DNA from: DASUFZ01 sp035541475
Lineage (GTDB): Bacteria; Myxococcota_A; UBA9160; SMWR01
Direction: 5' to 3'
Length of the DNA: 64,000 nt
Assembly (NCBI GenBank): GCA_035541475.1
Contig: DATKND010000047.1
Coordinates: 12,026-76,025, forward strand
Part shown: in pieces, positions 1 through 8,188 of the stretch
How the letters are laid out: each line of letters opens with the position of its first letter
Numbering within the stretch: the first letter of the stretch is position 1
Program-made: the position numbers and the translations under genes
The notes under the pieces: generated by a model
Database searches by the model: none
What the model was told of the DNA's origin: nothing
Seen by the model: the letters and a program-made list of their open reading frames with translations, nothing else

Positions 1-1440
1 CGACGCTACCGGTGAGTGCTCGTAGGTCGCGCGGTCGATCACGGTGGCCGGATCGAAGACCACGAGGTCGGCGTCGTCGCCGAGCCGGATGCGGCCCTTG
101 TGCAGGAAGGCCGGCGCCGTGAACTCGAGCCGGCGCGCCGGCAGCCAGGTCATGCGCGCGAGCGCGTCCATCAAGGTGAGGACGCCGCGCTCGCGCACGT
201 AGACGCCGAGCACGCGCGCGTGCGTGCCGACGCTGCGCGGGTGCTCGCCGCCCTCGTAGAGAGGCATCGCGTCGGCGGCGACGAGCACACCGGGGTGTCG
301 CAGCGCCTCCTCGACCCACGCCTCCTGCATCCCGTGGATCACGACCGTGCCGCCCTTCTTGCGATAGCGCGCGAAGCTCTTCTGATCGAGGCGCTCGCCC
401 GTCGCGACCCACTGGAGATCGCCGTAGTCGAGGCCCATGCGCTCGCGCCAGCCGTCGTCGAAGAGCGCGGACTCGATCGAGGTCGACGACGCCGTGTAGG
501 GATAGACCTCGGTCGTGACGAGGAGCCCGCCGGCGCGCGCGGCGTCGATCGCGGCGAGCGCGCGCGGGGTCGCGGCGCGCGTCGAGCTGACGATGTGGAC
601 CACGTGCAGCGAAGCGCCGGTCGCGCGCGCGTGGTCGAGCGCGGTCTCGAGTGGCGAGAGATCCTCGGGCGTCTGCTGCTCTGCGAGGTGCACGAAGACC
701 GGCACGCTGCGATCGGCGGCGAGGGCGAAGACCGCGCGCACCTCGTCCGGCGTCGCGCCCGGCGTGTAGGCGAGCCCCATGCCGATGCCGATCCCGCCCG
801 CGTCCATCTCCTCGCCGAGGAGACGCACGAGCGTGCGGATGCCGGCGGGATCGGCCGGCTCGTAGGCCCAGCCGGTCGGGTTCCACAGGTGGCGCAACAT
901 CCCCATGAACCAGCCGGGCCGGTCGATCGGGTGACCGCCCGAGATCCCGTGCATCACCTTCACCCGCGTCGGGATGTGTCCGGCCGACACGCCGAAGTGG
1001 ATCCGCGCGTGACCCTCGCGCTCGCGCAGGAAGTCCTTCACCCCGTGCACGCCGAGCTCGAGGTCGAGCGCGGAGGTGACGCCGTCGCGCGCGAGGTAGT
1101 CGTAGGAGAGCTCGTTCTGCCCGTGCGCGTGGATGTCGATGAAGCCCGGCGCCACCGCGAGGCCGGTCGCGTCGATCGTCTGTTTGCCCTCGAGCGGCTG
1201 TGACGAGAGCACCGCGATGTGGCCCGCGCGGATGCCGAGGTTCAGCACCTGGTCCATGCCGCTCGCGGGGTCGAGCACGCGGCCGTTCGCGACGACGAGG
1301 TCGTAGACCTCCTCGGCGGCCGGCGTTGCGGGCGGCGGCTTCGGGATCTCGACCGCGCGCGCCGACACCGCGCACAGCGCGGCGAGCGCGACGCCGAGCA
1401 GGGCCGGCACGCGCCCGCGCGCCCGCTCAGGCGATCGCAT
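1..1440 (-). CDS. Secreted N-acyl-D-amino-acid deacylase-like amidohydrolase (3' end outside window)
   Basis: A metal-dependent amidohydrolase of the D-aminoacylase branch, expected to hydrolyse an N-acyl amino acid or related amide in the periplasm. I translated the minus strand from the ATG at 1440. It starts with a basic then hydrophobic signal peptide ending VSARA near residue 29, then the family entry VYDLVVANGRVLDP, the metal-binding GFIDIHAHG at about residues 97-105, and a late segment (LGDDADLVVFDP) typical of the closing beta-sandwich. The frame is still open at base 1, after 480 codons, so only the last few tens of residues should be missing. The ATG lies 14 bases inside the upstream enoyl-CoA hydratase, so the two are translationally coupled. 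The family is clear. The substrate is not known, and the acyl-CoA neighbours only hint at an acylated compound. Confidence 0.85.
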   Translation of the reverse strand, partial: MRSPERARGRVPALLGVALAALCAVSARAVEIPKPPPATPAAEEVYDLVVANGRVLDPASGMDQVLNLGIRAGHIAVLSSQPLEGKQTIDATGLAVAPGFIDIHAHGQNELSYDYLARDGVTSALDLELGVHGVKDFLREREGHARIHFGVSAGHIPTRVKVMHGISGGHPIDRPGWFMGMLRHLWNPTGWAYEPADPAGIRTLVRLLGEEMDAGGIGIGMGLAYTPGATPDEVRAVFALAADRSVPVFVHLAEQQTPEDLSPLETALDHARATGASLHVVHIVSSTRAATPRALAAIDAARAGGLLVTTEVYPYTASSTSIESALFDDGWRERMGLDYGDLQWVATGERLDQKSFARYRKKGGTVVIHGMQEAWVEEALRHPGVLVAADAMPLYEGGEHPRSVGTHARVLGVYVRERGVLTLMDALARMTWLPARRLEFTAPAFLHKGRIRLGDDADLVVFDPATVIDRATYEHSPVAS

Positions 1441-2485
1441 CGACGAGTCCCCACTCCTTCGCGGTGCGCGCGTCGACACGCGCGCCTGTCAGGGCCATCC
1501 ACGCGGTGCGCTGGCGGCCGATGCGGCGTGGCAGGCTGACCGTCCCGCCCGCGCCGGGCACGAGGCCCATCGAGAGCTCCGGCAGCCAGAAGCGCGCGTC
1601 CGGCGCCGCGACCATTTGCTTCGCAAACGCCGGCAGCTCGACTCCCGCGCCGACGCAGGCGCCGTGCACGCGCGCCGCGACGCGCGCGGCGCAGGCGGCG
1701 AGCAGGCGCGCGGGGCTGCGCGTCGTGCGGATCGCGTGCGCGGTCGCCGGATCCGGCAGCGAGCCGAACTCGTCGAGGTCGCCGCCGCTGCAGAAGTCGG
1801 GGCCGTCGCCGGAGAGCGTCACCTCGCGGATCGACGCGTCCGCGACCGCGACCTCGAGTGCCTCGCAGAGCGCGTCGCGCATCGCGGCGGAGAAGGCGTT
1901 GCGCTTCGCGGGGCGCGCGAGCACGAGATCCAGGCGGTCGCCGTGCCGCGCGATCCGCACCGCCGGATCGGTCTCGGGAGGCCGCAGCCTCGGCGCGCCG
2001 CGGAGCGAGAGCCAGGCCGCGAAGCCCGGGCCCGCCTGCAAGGTCGAATAGGTGAGCGACTCCGCGACGAGGCCGTCCGCCACGGGCCGGCCTTCCGAGA
2101 GGCGCAGCAGCTGCACGAGCGCCGCCGCGGCGATCGGCTGCCGCGCGACGGCGCGCGCGACCTCCGCGCAGGCCTCTGCCGACTCGACCACGACGTCGAG
2201 CCGCTTCGCGAGCGCGGCGCGGCCGAGATCGAGCTCATCGGGCTCCGCCGCGATGCCGACACTGGGGCATGGCAGCGAGGCCAACGCGTGCTGCGCGGCC
2301 TCGCGCCGCGAAGGCGACACCGATTCCGGTCCCGCGCCCCCCACGAGATCGATCGCGAGGAGCGGCTCGTCGCCGTGCGGTCCGAAGCGCTCGCCGGATC
2401 GCGGATCGGCGAGCCGCTCGAGCGCCTCGGCCGGCGCGTGGAGCTTCAGCGCGAGTCCCGTCCGCTCTTCGCCTCGGCCAGCCAC
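1427..2485 (-). CDS. Enoyl-CoA hydratase/isomerase (crotonase family) with N-terminal extension
   Basis: Crotonase-fold enzyme, expected to hydrate or isomerise an enoyl-CoA in a fatty-acid or aromatic-acid degradation route. The core shows RPAKRNAFSAAM, the oxyanion-hole region DFCSGGDLDEF, then GAGVEL and LPELSMGLVPGAGG. Both glutamates used by hydratases (in GVEL and in PEL) are present, so it is likely active. About 100 residues precede the core, longer than a standard 260-residue crotonase, giving 352 residues. I chose the GTG at 2485 because GAGG stands seven bases upstream, and this frame overlaps the end of the acyl-CoA ligase by 40 bases. A CTG nearer the ligase stop is an alternative. 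The extension has no motif I recognise. Confidence 0.8.
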   Translation of the reverse strand: MAGRGEERTGLALKLHAPAEALERLADPRSGERFGPHGDEPLLAIDLVGGAGPESVSPSRREAAQHALASLPCPSVGIAAEPDELDLGRAALAKRLDVVVESAEACAEVARAVARQPIAAAALVQLLRLSEGRPVADGLVAESLTYSTLQAGPGFAAWLSLRGAPRLRPPETDPAVRIARHGDRLDLVLARPAKRNAFSAAMRDALCEALEVAVADASIREVTLSGDGPDFCSGGDLDEFGSLPDPATAHAIRTTRSPARLLAACAARVAARVHGACVGAGVELPAFAKQMVAAPDARFWLPELSMGLVPGAGGTVSLPRRIGRQRTAWMALTGARVDARTAKEWGLVDAIA

Positions 2486-3966
2486 GCCCGTACCTCGCGG
2501 CGCAGCAGCTTCCCGGTCTCGTTGTAGGGAAGCTCCTCGCGGAACTCGATGCGGGCCGGCGCCCGCGACGAGCGCAGCTCGCGCGCGACGAACTCGCGCA
2601 GCGTCTCGGGCGTCGCCTCGACGCCCGGCTTGCGCACCACGACCGCCGCGACCGCCTCGCCCCACTCCTCGTCGGGCACCCCCACGACGGCGCAGTCCGC
2701 CACCGCGGGGTGTCCGAGCAGCACGTCCTCGATTTCGCCGGGCGACATGTTCTCGCCGCCGCGCACGATGATGTCGTCGATGCGGCCCTCGAGGAAGACG
2801 TAGCCCTCGGCGTCGAGGCTGCCGGCGTCGCGCGTCGGGAAGAAGCCGTCGCTGCCGACGCGGCTCGTCTTGCCGAGGTATTCGCCCGAGACCTGCTCGC
2901 CGCGCACGCAGATTTCGCCCGACACGCCCGGCGGACATGCGCGCCCCTCTTCGTCGCGCACCTCGATCTCGACCGAGGGCAGCGGGCGGCCGACCGAGGC
3001 GAGGCGCCGGCGCACGGCCGGATCGTCGCTCGCGGCGGCGGCGCGGTGGTCCTCGGGAGTCAGCACCGTCAAGGTCGAGCTCGTCTCGGTGAGCCCGTAG
3101 GCGTTCGTGAAGTCGCTCTCGGGAAAGAGGCGCATCGCGCGCTCGATCACCGCGAGCGGCATCTTGCCGCCTCCATAGGAGAGCGAGCGGATGCCCGGCG
3201 CGCGCGCGCGCGGCTCGCGCTCCAGCACCTCGACGATGCGCGCGAGCATGGTCGGCACCACGAACGCATGCGACACCCGTTCGCGTCGCGCGAGGTCGAG
3301 CCAGGCCTCGGCGGAGAAGCTCGGGAGCTGCACGATGCGGCGGCCCGAGTAGATCGAGCTCGCGAGCACGGCCATGCCGGCCACGTGATACGGCGGCACG
3401 CTGACGAGCGCCGCGTCCTCCTCGGAGGCCGCGCCGAACTCGACCGAGCCGAGGATGTAGGAGACGAGGTGCCGGTGGCGCAGCACCGCGGCCTTCGGCG
3501 GTCCGGTCGTGCCGCTCGTGAAGAGCAGGACGGCGATGTCGTCGCCCTCCATCGACCACTCGGCGCTGCGCGCGCTGCCGCCGCGCGCCTGTGCGACGAA
3601 GTCCTCACGCGCGACGGCAACCACGCCGGCGCGCTCACGGAGCGCGCGCGCGCGCGCCGCGTCGGTCACGAGGTACGCCGGCTCGATCTGCGCGAGCAGC
3701 CGCTCGAGCTCCGCGCCGGTGAGGCGGTAGTTCAGCGGCACGAATGGCACGCCGGCCCAGGCCGCGCCGAAGAGTCCGATCGGCAGCGCCAGGCTGCTGA
3801 CGTCGAGGATCGCGGCGTGCTTCGCGCCGCTCGCGGCGATCGCGTCCGCCGCGGCGCCGGCCGCGCGGAGGAGATCCGCGTAGGCCAGGCGCTCGCCCTC
3901 GTTGACGACGGCCACCCGATCGCCGAAGCCCGAGGCGGCCATCTCGAGGAGCATCATCAGGTTCAT
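2446..3966 (-). CDS. Acyl-CoA ligase (AMP-dependent synthetase)
   Basis: Adenylate-forming ligase of the ANL superfamily, 506 residues, which would activate a carboxylic acid to its CoA thioester via an acyl-AMP. Signature motifs follow in order: the P-loop-like LLFTSGTTGPPKAAV at about 148-162, YGLTETSST near 293, the hinge region with RGGENMSPGEIEDVL near 401, and the C-terminal catalytic lysine in YNETGKLLRRE. Length and motif order match medium-chain or aromatic acyl-CoA ligases. The ATG start (MNLMMLLEM) gives an N-terminus typical of the family. It is the first gene of a minus-strand set with the enoyl-CoA hydratase and amidohydrolase, all overlapping, so the acid it activates is probably passed to the hydratase. 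The substrate cannot be read from the sequence. Confidence 0.93.
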   Translation of the reverse strand: MNLMMLLEMAASGFGDRVAVVNEGERLAYADLLRAAGAAADAIAASGAKHAAILDVSSLALPIGLFGAAWAGVPFVPLNYRLTGAELERLLAQIEPAYLVTDAARARALRERAGVVAVAREDFVAQARGGSARSAEWSMEGDDIAVLLFTSGTTGPPKAAVLRHRHLVSYILGSVEFGAASEEDAALVSVPPYHVAGMAVLASSIYSGRRIVQLPSFSAEAWLDLARRERVSHAFVVPTMLARIVEVLEREPRARAPGIRSLSYGGGKMPLAVIERAMRLFPESDFTNAYGLTETSSTLTVLTPEDHRAAAASDDPAVRRRLASVGRPLPSVEIEVRDEEGRACPPGVSGEICVRGEQVSGEYLGKTSRVGSDGFFPTRDAGSLDAEGYVFLEGRIDDIIVRGGENMSPGEIEDVLLGHPAVADCAVVGVPDEEWGEAVAAVVVRKPGVEATPETLREFVARELRSSRAPARIEFREELPYNETGKLLRREVRAWLAEAKSGRDSR

Positions 3967-4031
3967 CGCGGCTCGCCTATCTGGTTGCTCGCGCCCACCG
4001 GGTCGATCCTCTGAACTTCGCTCGCCTGCGG

Positions 4032-4063
4032 CTCGCTGCGCGCCGCGCTCCGCGCGGCTTGCT
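4032..4063 (-). repeat. GC-rich intergenic hairpin, copy 1
   Basis: The end of the small Cys-protein gene runs into a segment beginning CTCGCTGCGCGC and ending GGCTTGCT on the plus strand. Inside it CCGCGC and GCGCGG form a perfect 6-bp stem with a 3-base loop. A related segment lies at 48380-48405, also just after a minus-strand stop codon and before the next minus-strand start. It may act as an RNA-stabilising or weak terminating hairpin; no T-run follows. Confidence 0.4.
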
Positions 4064-4370
4064 AGTCCGACGCGGGAAGCGGCTTGGCTTCCTTGAGGAC
4101 CAGCAGCGTGTCGCCGATGGCGAGCGAGCCCTTGCCGGGCTTGGTGCAGAGGAGCTCGAGCTTCCCTTCCGCGTTCACGTAGCGCTTGCCGATCTGCGTG
4201 CCGGCCGAAGCGGAGGCCGCAACGCTACCGCCCGCCGGAGCCTGCTCGCCGATCGGGAGCATCGGCGCGCCGCCGCAGCGCACGTCGAGGTCGGCGTCGG
4301 GCGTCTGGATGACCATCACCTCGGTGGTGCAGACGGCGCTCTTCACGCGGCTGCCTGCCTTGAGCTTCAT
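4062..4370 (-). CDS. Small conserved-looking protein with three cysteines
   Basis: A 102-residue soluble protein starting MKLKAGSRVKSAVC. It has no signal peptide or membrane segment. Three cysteines lie in short conserved-looking contexts: SAVCTTEV near residue 14, DVRCGGAPM near 32 and ELLCTKPGKGSL near 78, with an Ala/Gly-rich linker between the last two. The pattern of short beta strands suggests a small beta-rich protein that could bind a metal or act as a scaffold. It is read in the same direction as the acyl-CoA ligase 95 bases downstream and divergently from the CoA-transferase, so a role in acyl-CoA handling is an inference from place only. I do not recognise a named family with certainty. 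Confidence 0.7.
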   Translation of the reverse strand: MKLKAGSRVKSAVCTTEVMVIQTPDADLDVRCGGAPMLPIGEQAPAGGSVAASASAGTQIGKRYVNAEGKLELLCTKPGKGSLAIGDTLLVLKEAKPLPASD

Positions 4371-4433
4371 GCCTCGGGTCCTCCTGCGGGGCCGCATCGT
4401 AACCCACGGAACCGGCTGCGGTACTGTCGCTCG

Positions 4434-5783
4434 ATGCTCGAAGCAAGGCGCGTTCGCATCGCCGGCCAGGGGGCGGCCCGGGACTACGCGGCGCACCTGC
4501 TCGCGAGCCTCGGCGCCGATGTCGTGCGCGCCCGGGGTCCGATCGATCTCCCGGCCGCGCTCGAGTGGGCACGCAGCGGTGCGATGTGGCTGACGGGCAC
4601 GGCGGTCGGTGCGCCGCGCCCGGCTCCGGGTCCGCTGGCGTCGTGCGCGCGCGGCGCGCTCGAAGCGCTCCGCGCGCTCGTGCCGTGGAGCGACGCGCTG
4701 CCCCTCGACGGCGCCGCGCTCCTCGGCGAGCGCGCGGCCTGCTTCGGCTACGCGCGCGCGGGTCGGGTCGCGCCCAGCCGGAGCTGTCGCCTGCTCCGCT
4801 GCGAGGACGGCTGGATCGCGCTGAACCTCGCTCGCGACGACGACCGCGCGAGCCTGCCGGCCTGGCTCGAGCGCGACGCCGACCCGCAAGCCGACGCGTG
4901 GGACTTCGCCGAGCGTGGCGTCGCGCGGCGCTCGACCGCGGACCTCGCGCTGCGCGCCGGCTGGCTCGGCCTCGCGGTCGCGGTGGCAACGGCGCCACCC
5001 GATCCGACACCGCCGTGGCTTCGCGGGCGCGCCGTCGGCGCTGCCGGCGCGCGCGCGTGGCAGGGTCCGCGCCGCGCGCCGCTCGTGCTCGACCTCTCCG
5101 CGCTGTGGGCCGGCCCGCTTTGCGGCTCGCTCCTCGCCGCAGCCGGCGCGCGGGTCGTGAAGGTCGAGAGCGTGCGGCGCCCGGACGGCGCGCGCTCGGG
5201 ACCTCGCGACTTCTTCGATCTCTGCAACGGCGCGAAGCCCTGCGTCGCGCTCGACCTCGGCAGCGCGCGCGGGCGCGAGCAGCTCGCGGCCCTGGCCCGG
5301 CGCGCCGACTGCATCGTCGAGAGCGCGCGGCCACGCGCGCTCTCGCAGCTCGGGCTCGACGCGGACGCATGGCTCGCGGAGGCGCCGGGACGCACCTGGG
5401 TGTCGCTCACCGGTTATGGCCGCGGCGATCCGGCGCCCGGCCGCGTGGCCTTCGGCGACGACGCCGCCGTCGCGGCGGGGCTCGCGCTCACGACCGGCGG
5501 CGAAGACGCGCCACTCTTCTGTGGCGACGCGATCGCCGATCCGCTCGCGGGCCTGCATGCCGCGGTGGCCGCGGCGGCTTCGCTGCGCGCGGGCGGCGGC
5601 CATCTGCTCGACCTCGCGCTCCGCGACGTCACGGCGCACGCGGCGGCGTTCCGGCCGGCGTCGGATCTCGCGGTCTCGATCGACTGCGTGTCGCCGCCGC
5701 GCGCGCGGCATCCCGCGCGCGCCGCAGGCTCGCTCGGCGCGGACACCGCGTCGATCCTCGCGGAGCTCGGCGTCGCGTGCTGA
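4434..5783 (+). CDS. CaiB/BaiF-type (family III) CoA-transferase
   Basis: Family III CoA-transferase, expected to move CoA between carboxylic acids without free energy input. The diagnostic core is in the second half: VLDLSALWAGPLCGSLLAAAGARVVKVES, then GPRDFFDLCNGAKPCVALDL and GRTWVSLTGYGRGDP. The usual N-terminal R..DYAAHLLASLGADVVR-like unit also occurs once near the start, so the 449 residues hold two Rossmann-like parts. The start ATG at 4434 gives MLEARRVRIAGQG; translation upstream of it in this frame looks non-coding. It overlaps the following amidohydrolase by seven bases, so they form an operon. With the ligase and hydratase on the other strand it makes a compact acyl-CoA degradation locus. 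Confidence 0.85.
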   Translation: MLEARRVRIAGQGAARDYAAHLLASLGADVVRARGPIDLPAALEWARSGAMWLTGTAVGAPRPAPGPLASCARGALEALRALVPWSDALPLDGAALLGERAACFGYARAGRVAPSRSCRLLRCEDGWIALNLARDDDRASLPAWLERDADPQADAWDFAERGVARRSTADLALRAGWLGLAVAVATAPPDPTPPWLRGRAVGAAGARAWQGPRRAPLVLDLSALWAGPLCGSLLAAAGARVVKVESVRRPDGARSGPRDFFDLCNGAKPCVALDLGSARGREQLAALARRADCIVESARPRALSQLGLDADAWLAEAPGRTWVSLTGYGRGDPAPGRVAFGDDAAVAAGLALTTGGEDAPLFCGDAIADPLAGLHAAVAAAASLRAGGGHLLDLALRDVTAHAAAFRPASDLAVSIDCVSPPRARHPARAAGSLGADTASILAELGVAC

Positions 5784-7195
5784 TCACGCGCGCGGAGGTC
5801 GAGGGGCGCGCGCCCTGCGCGGTGCGGATCGCGGGCGGTCGCATCGTCGAAATGGGCGCCGATCTCGATCCGCGTCCGGGAGAGAGCCTCTTCGACGCGG
5901 CGGGCGGCGCGCTGCTGCCCGGACTCCACGACCACCACCTCCATCTCTTCGCATGGGCCGCCGCGCGTCGCAGCGTCGCCTGCGGACCGCCGGCCGTGCG
6001 CGATGCCGCGGCGCTTGCGGACGCGCTGCGCGCGGCCGCGCGCTCCGCGAAGCCCGGCGCCTGGATCCGCGGCGTCGGCTACCACGAGTCGGTCGCGGGA
6101 CCGCTCGATCGCAACGCACTCGACGCGCTCGTCCCCGACCACCCGCTCCGCATCCAGCAGCGCACCGGGTCGCTCTGGTGCCTGAACAGCGCCGCGTGTC
6201 GCGCGCTCGGCGTCGACGATGCCGCGGGGCGCCTCTTTCATGCCGACGCCTGGCTGCGCGCGCGCCTCGCGGCCGGCGAAACGCCGTCGCTCGCGGAGGT
6301 AGGATCCGTGTTGTCGCAGTACGGCGTCACGGGAGTGACGGACGCGAGCCCCGACAACGGAGCCGTCGAGCTCGCGGCCTTCGCGCGCGCGCAGGCGCAG
6401 GGCGAGCTTCCGCAGCGCGTGCTCGCGATGGGCCGCGCGGATCTGCCGGAATCTTCCGCGCCGCGACTCGCGCGCGGCCCCCGCAAGCTGCGCCTGTCCG
6501 AGAGCGCGCTGCCGCGCTTCGAGGACCTCGTCGCGGAGATCGAGTCCACGCATGCACGGGGTCGCGTGGTCGCGATCCACTGCGTGACGCGAGCCGAGCT
6601 CGTCTTCGCGTGCGCGGCCTTCGAATCCGCGGGCACGCGCGCGGGCGACCGCATCGAGCACGCGAGCGTCGCGCCGCCCGACACGCTCACGTCACTCGCG
6701 GCGCTTCGCTTGACAGTCGTAACGCAGCCGGGGTTCGTCGCGACCCGCGGCGACGCCTATCGGCGCGACGTCGACTCGAACGACCTTCCCTATCTCTATA
6801 GATGCGCAGGACTCGCCACCGCCGGGATCCCCCTGGGCGGCAGCACGGACGCGCCGTACGGCGACGCCGATCCGTGGGCCGCGATGCGCGCGGCGGTCGA
6901 CCGACTCGCGCCGGACGGCCTCCCGCTCGGCGCGCAAGAGGCGCTCTCGCCCGAGCGCGCGCTCGCGCTCTTCACGACCTCGGCCGAGTCGCCGGGCGGC
7001 GAGCCGCGACGGATCGTGCCGGGCGCGCGCGCGGATCTGTGTCTGCTCGATCGTCCCTGGTCGGCAGCGCGCCGGCAGCTCGAGAGCAGGCACGTCGTCG
7101 CGACCTGGTGTGACGGGCGCCTCGTCGGCTCGGAGCTCGGCTTCGCGCACTCCGGCAACACTGCCGCTCTGGCGATACCTTCGGCGCCATGCTGA
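5777..7195 (+). CDS. YtcJ-like amidohydrolase (amidohydrolase family 3)
   Basis: Metal-dependent hydrolase of the amidohydrolase-3 group, 472 residues. It has the metal-binding HDHHLHLFAW motif close to the N-terminus after ALLPGL, a mid-protein HARGRVVAIHCVTRAEL where a metal-ligand histidine is expected, DRIEHASVAPPD, and the late GGSTDAPYGDADPWAAMRAAV region with its conserved aspartate. The C-terminal ARADLCLLDRPW is the usual end of the family. No signal peptide is seen, so it is cytoplasmic, unlike the secreted amidohydrolase at the left edge. GTG at 5777 is the likely start, overlapping the CoA-transferase stop by seven bases, and its own stop overlaps hemB. YtcJ relatives act on varied cyclic amides or carbamates; the substrate here is unknown. 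Confidence 0.85.
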   Translation: MLITRAEVEGRAPCAVRIAGGRIVEMGADLDPRPGESLFDAAGGALLPGLHDHHLHLFAWAAARRSVACGPPAVRDAAALADALRAAARSAKPGAWIRGVGYHESVAGPLDRNALDALVPDHPLRIQQRTGSLWCLNSAACRALGVDDAAGRLFHADAWLRARLAAGETPSLAEVGSVLSQYGVTGVTDASPDNGAVELAAFARAQAQGELPQRVLAMGRADLPESSAPRLARGPRKLRLSESALPRFEDLVAEIESTHARGRVVAIHCVTRAELVFACAAFESAGTRAGDRIEHASVAPPDTLTSLAALRLTVVTQPGFVATRGDAYRRDVDSNDLPYLYRCAGLATAGIPLGGSTDAPYGDADPWAAMRAAVDRLAPDGLPLGAQEALSPERALALFTTSAESPGGEPRRIVPGARADLCLLDRPWSAARRQLESRHVVATWCDGRLVGSELGFAHSGNTAALAIPSAPC

Positions 7196-8169
7196 TCCGA
7201 CCGCGCCGCAACCGCGCGAGCCCCGCGCTGCGAAGGCTCGTGCGCGAGACGCGCCTCGGCCCGGACGACCTGGTGCTGCCGCTGTTCGTGCAGGAGGGCG
7301 AGAACCGGCGCACGCCGATCGCGGCGATGCCCGGACACGCGCGGCTCTCGATCGATCACCTGGTCGCGACCGCGCGCGAGGCCGCCGAGCTCGGCATCCC
7401 GGGCGTGGCGCTCTTCCCGGTGCTGCCGGACGAGCTGAAGGACCCGCGCGGCAGCGCGTCGACGAAGCCCGACGGCCTCTTCCAGCGCGCGATCCGCGCC
7501 GTGAAGTCGGCGCTGCCCGAGCTGCTCGTGATCACGGACGTCGCGCTCGATCCGTACTCGTCGGACGGCCACGACGGTGTCGTGATCGGCGGCCGCATCG
7601 ACAACGACGAGACCCTGCCGCTGCTGGCCGCGATGGCGGTCTCGCAGGCGGAGGCCGGCGCCGACGTCGTCGCGCCCTCCGACATGATGGACGGTCGCGT
7701 GCGCGCGATCCGCGAGGCGCTCGACGCGGCCGGCTTCGTCGACGTCGCGATCGGCAGCTACTGCACGAAGTACGCGTCGGCCTTCTACGGCCCCTTCCGC
7801 GAGGCGCTCGACTCGGCGCCGCGTCACGGCGACAAGAAGACGTATCAGATGGATCCGGGCAACGCGCGCGAGGCGCTGCGCGAGCTCGCGCTCGACGAGG
7901 CCGAGGGCGCGGACTGGGTGATGGTGAAGCCGGGCCTGGTGTATGCCGACGTGATCCGGCTGGTGCGCGAGCACACGGCGCTGCCGGTCGCCGCCTATCA
8001 CGTGAGCGGCGAGTACGCGATGCTGCGCGCGGCGGCCGAGCGCGGCTGGATCGACTACGACGCGTGTCTTCTCGAGTCGCTGACGTCGCTGAAGCGCGCC
8101 GGCGCCGACCTGATCTTCACCTACGGCGCGCTCGACGCCGCGCGGCTGCTGAGGCGCGGCGGACGTTAG
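7189..8169 (+). CDS. hemB: Delta-aminolevulinic acid dehydratase (porphobilinogen synthase)
   Basis: Condenses two 5-aminolevulinate molecules to porphobilinogen in haem and corrinoid synthesis, in the cytoplasm. The 326 residues match the family length. Key parts are RRLVRETRLGPDDLVLPLFVQEG near the start, ALDPYSSDGHDG, YCTKYASAFYGPFR, the Schiff-base lysine in WVMVKPGL and HVSGEYAM near the end. The cysteine triplet of zinc-type enzymes is absent; aspartates stand in the corresponding loop, so this should be a magnesium-type enzyme. The ATG at 7189 lies seven bases inside the amidohydrolase, so it is coupled to that gene although the functions appear unrelated. Confidence 0.97.
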   Translation: MLIRPRRNRASPALRRLVRETRLGPDDLVLPLFVQEGENRRTPIAAMPGHARLSIDHLVATAREAAELGIPGVALFPVLPDELKDPRGSASTKPDGLFQRAIRAVKSALPELLVITDVALDPYSSDGHDGVVIGGRIDNDETLPLLAAMAVSQAEAGADVVAPSDMMDGRVRAIREALDAAGFVDVAIGSYCTKYASAFYGPFREALDSAPRHGDKKTYQMDPGNAREALRELALDEAEGADWVMVKPGLVYADVIRLVREHTALPVAAYHVSGEYAMLRAAAERGWIDYDACLLESLTSLKRAGADLIFTYGALDAARLLRRGGR

Positions 8170-8188
8170 GCGCCCGCTGGCGCTCGCC

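Noticed and set aside
7189..8169. hemB as a defective enzyme because it lacks the zinc cysteines
   Set aside because: The aspartate-rich magnesium-type HemB is a known active variant and the catalytic lysines are present.
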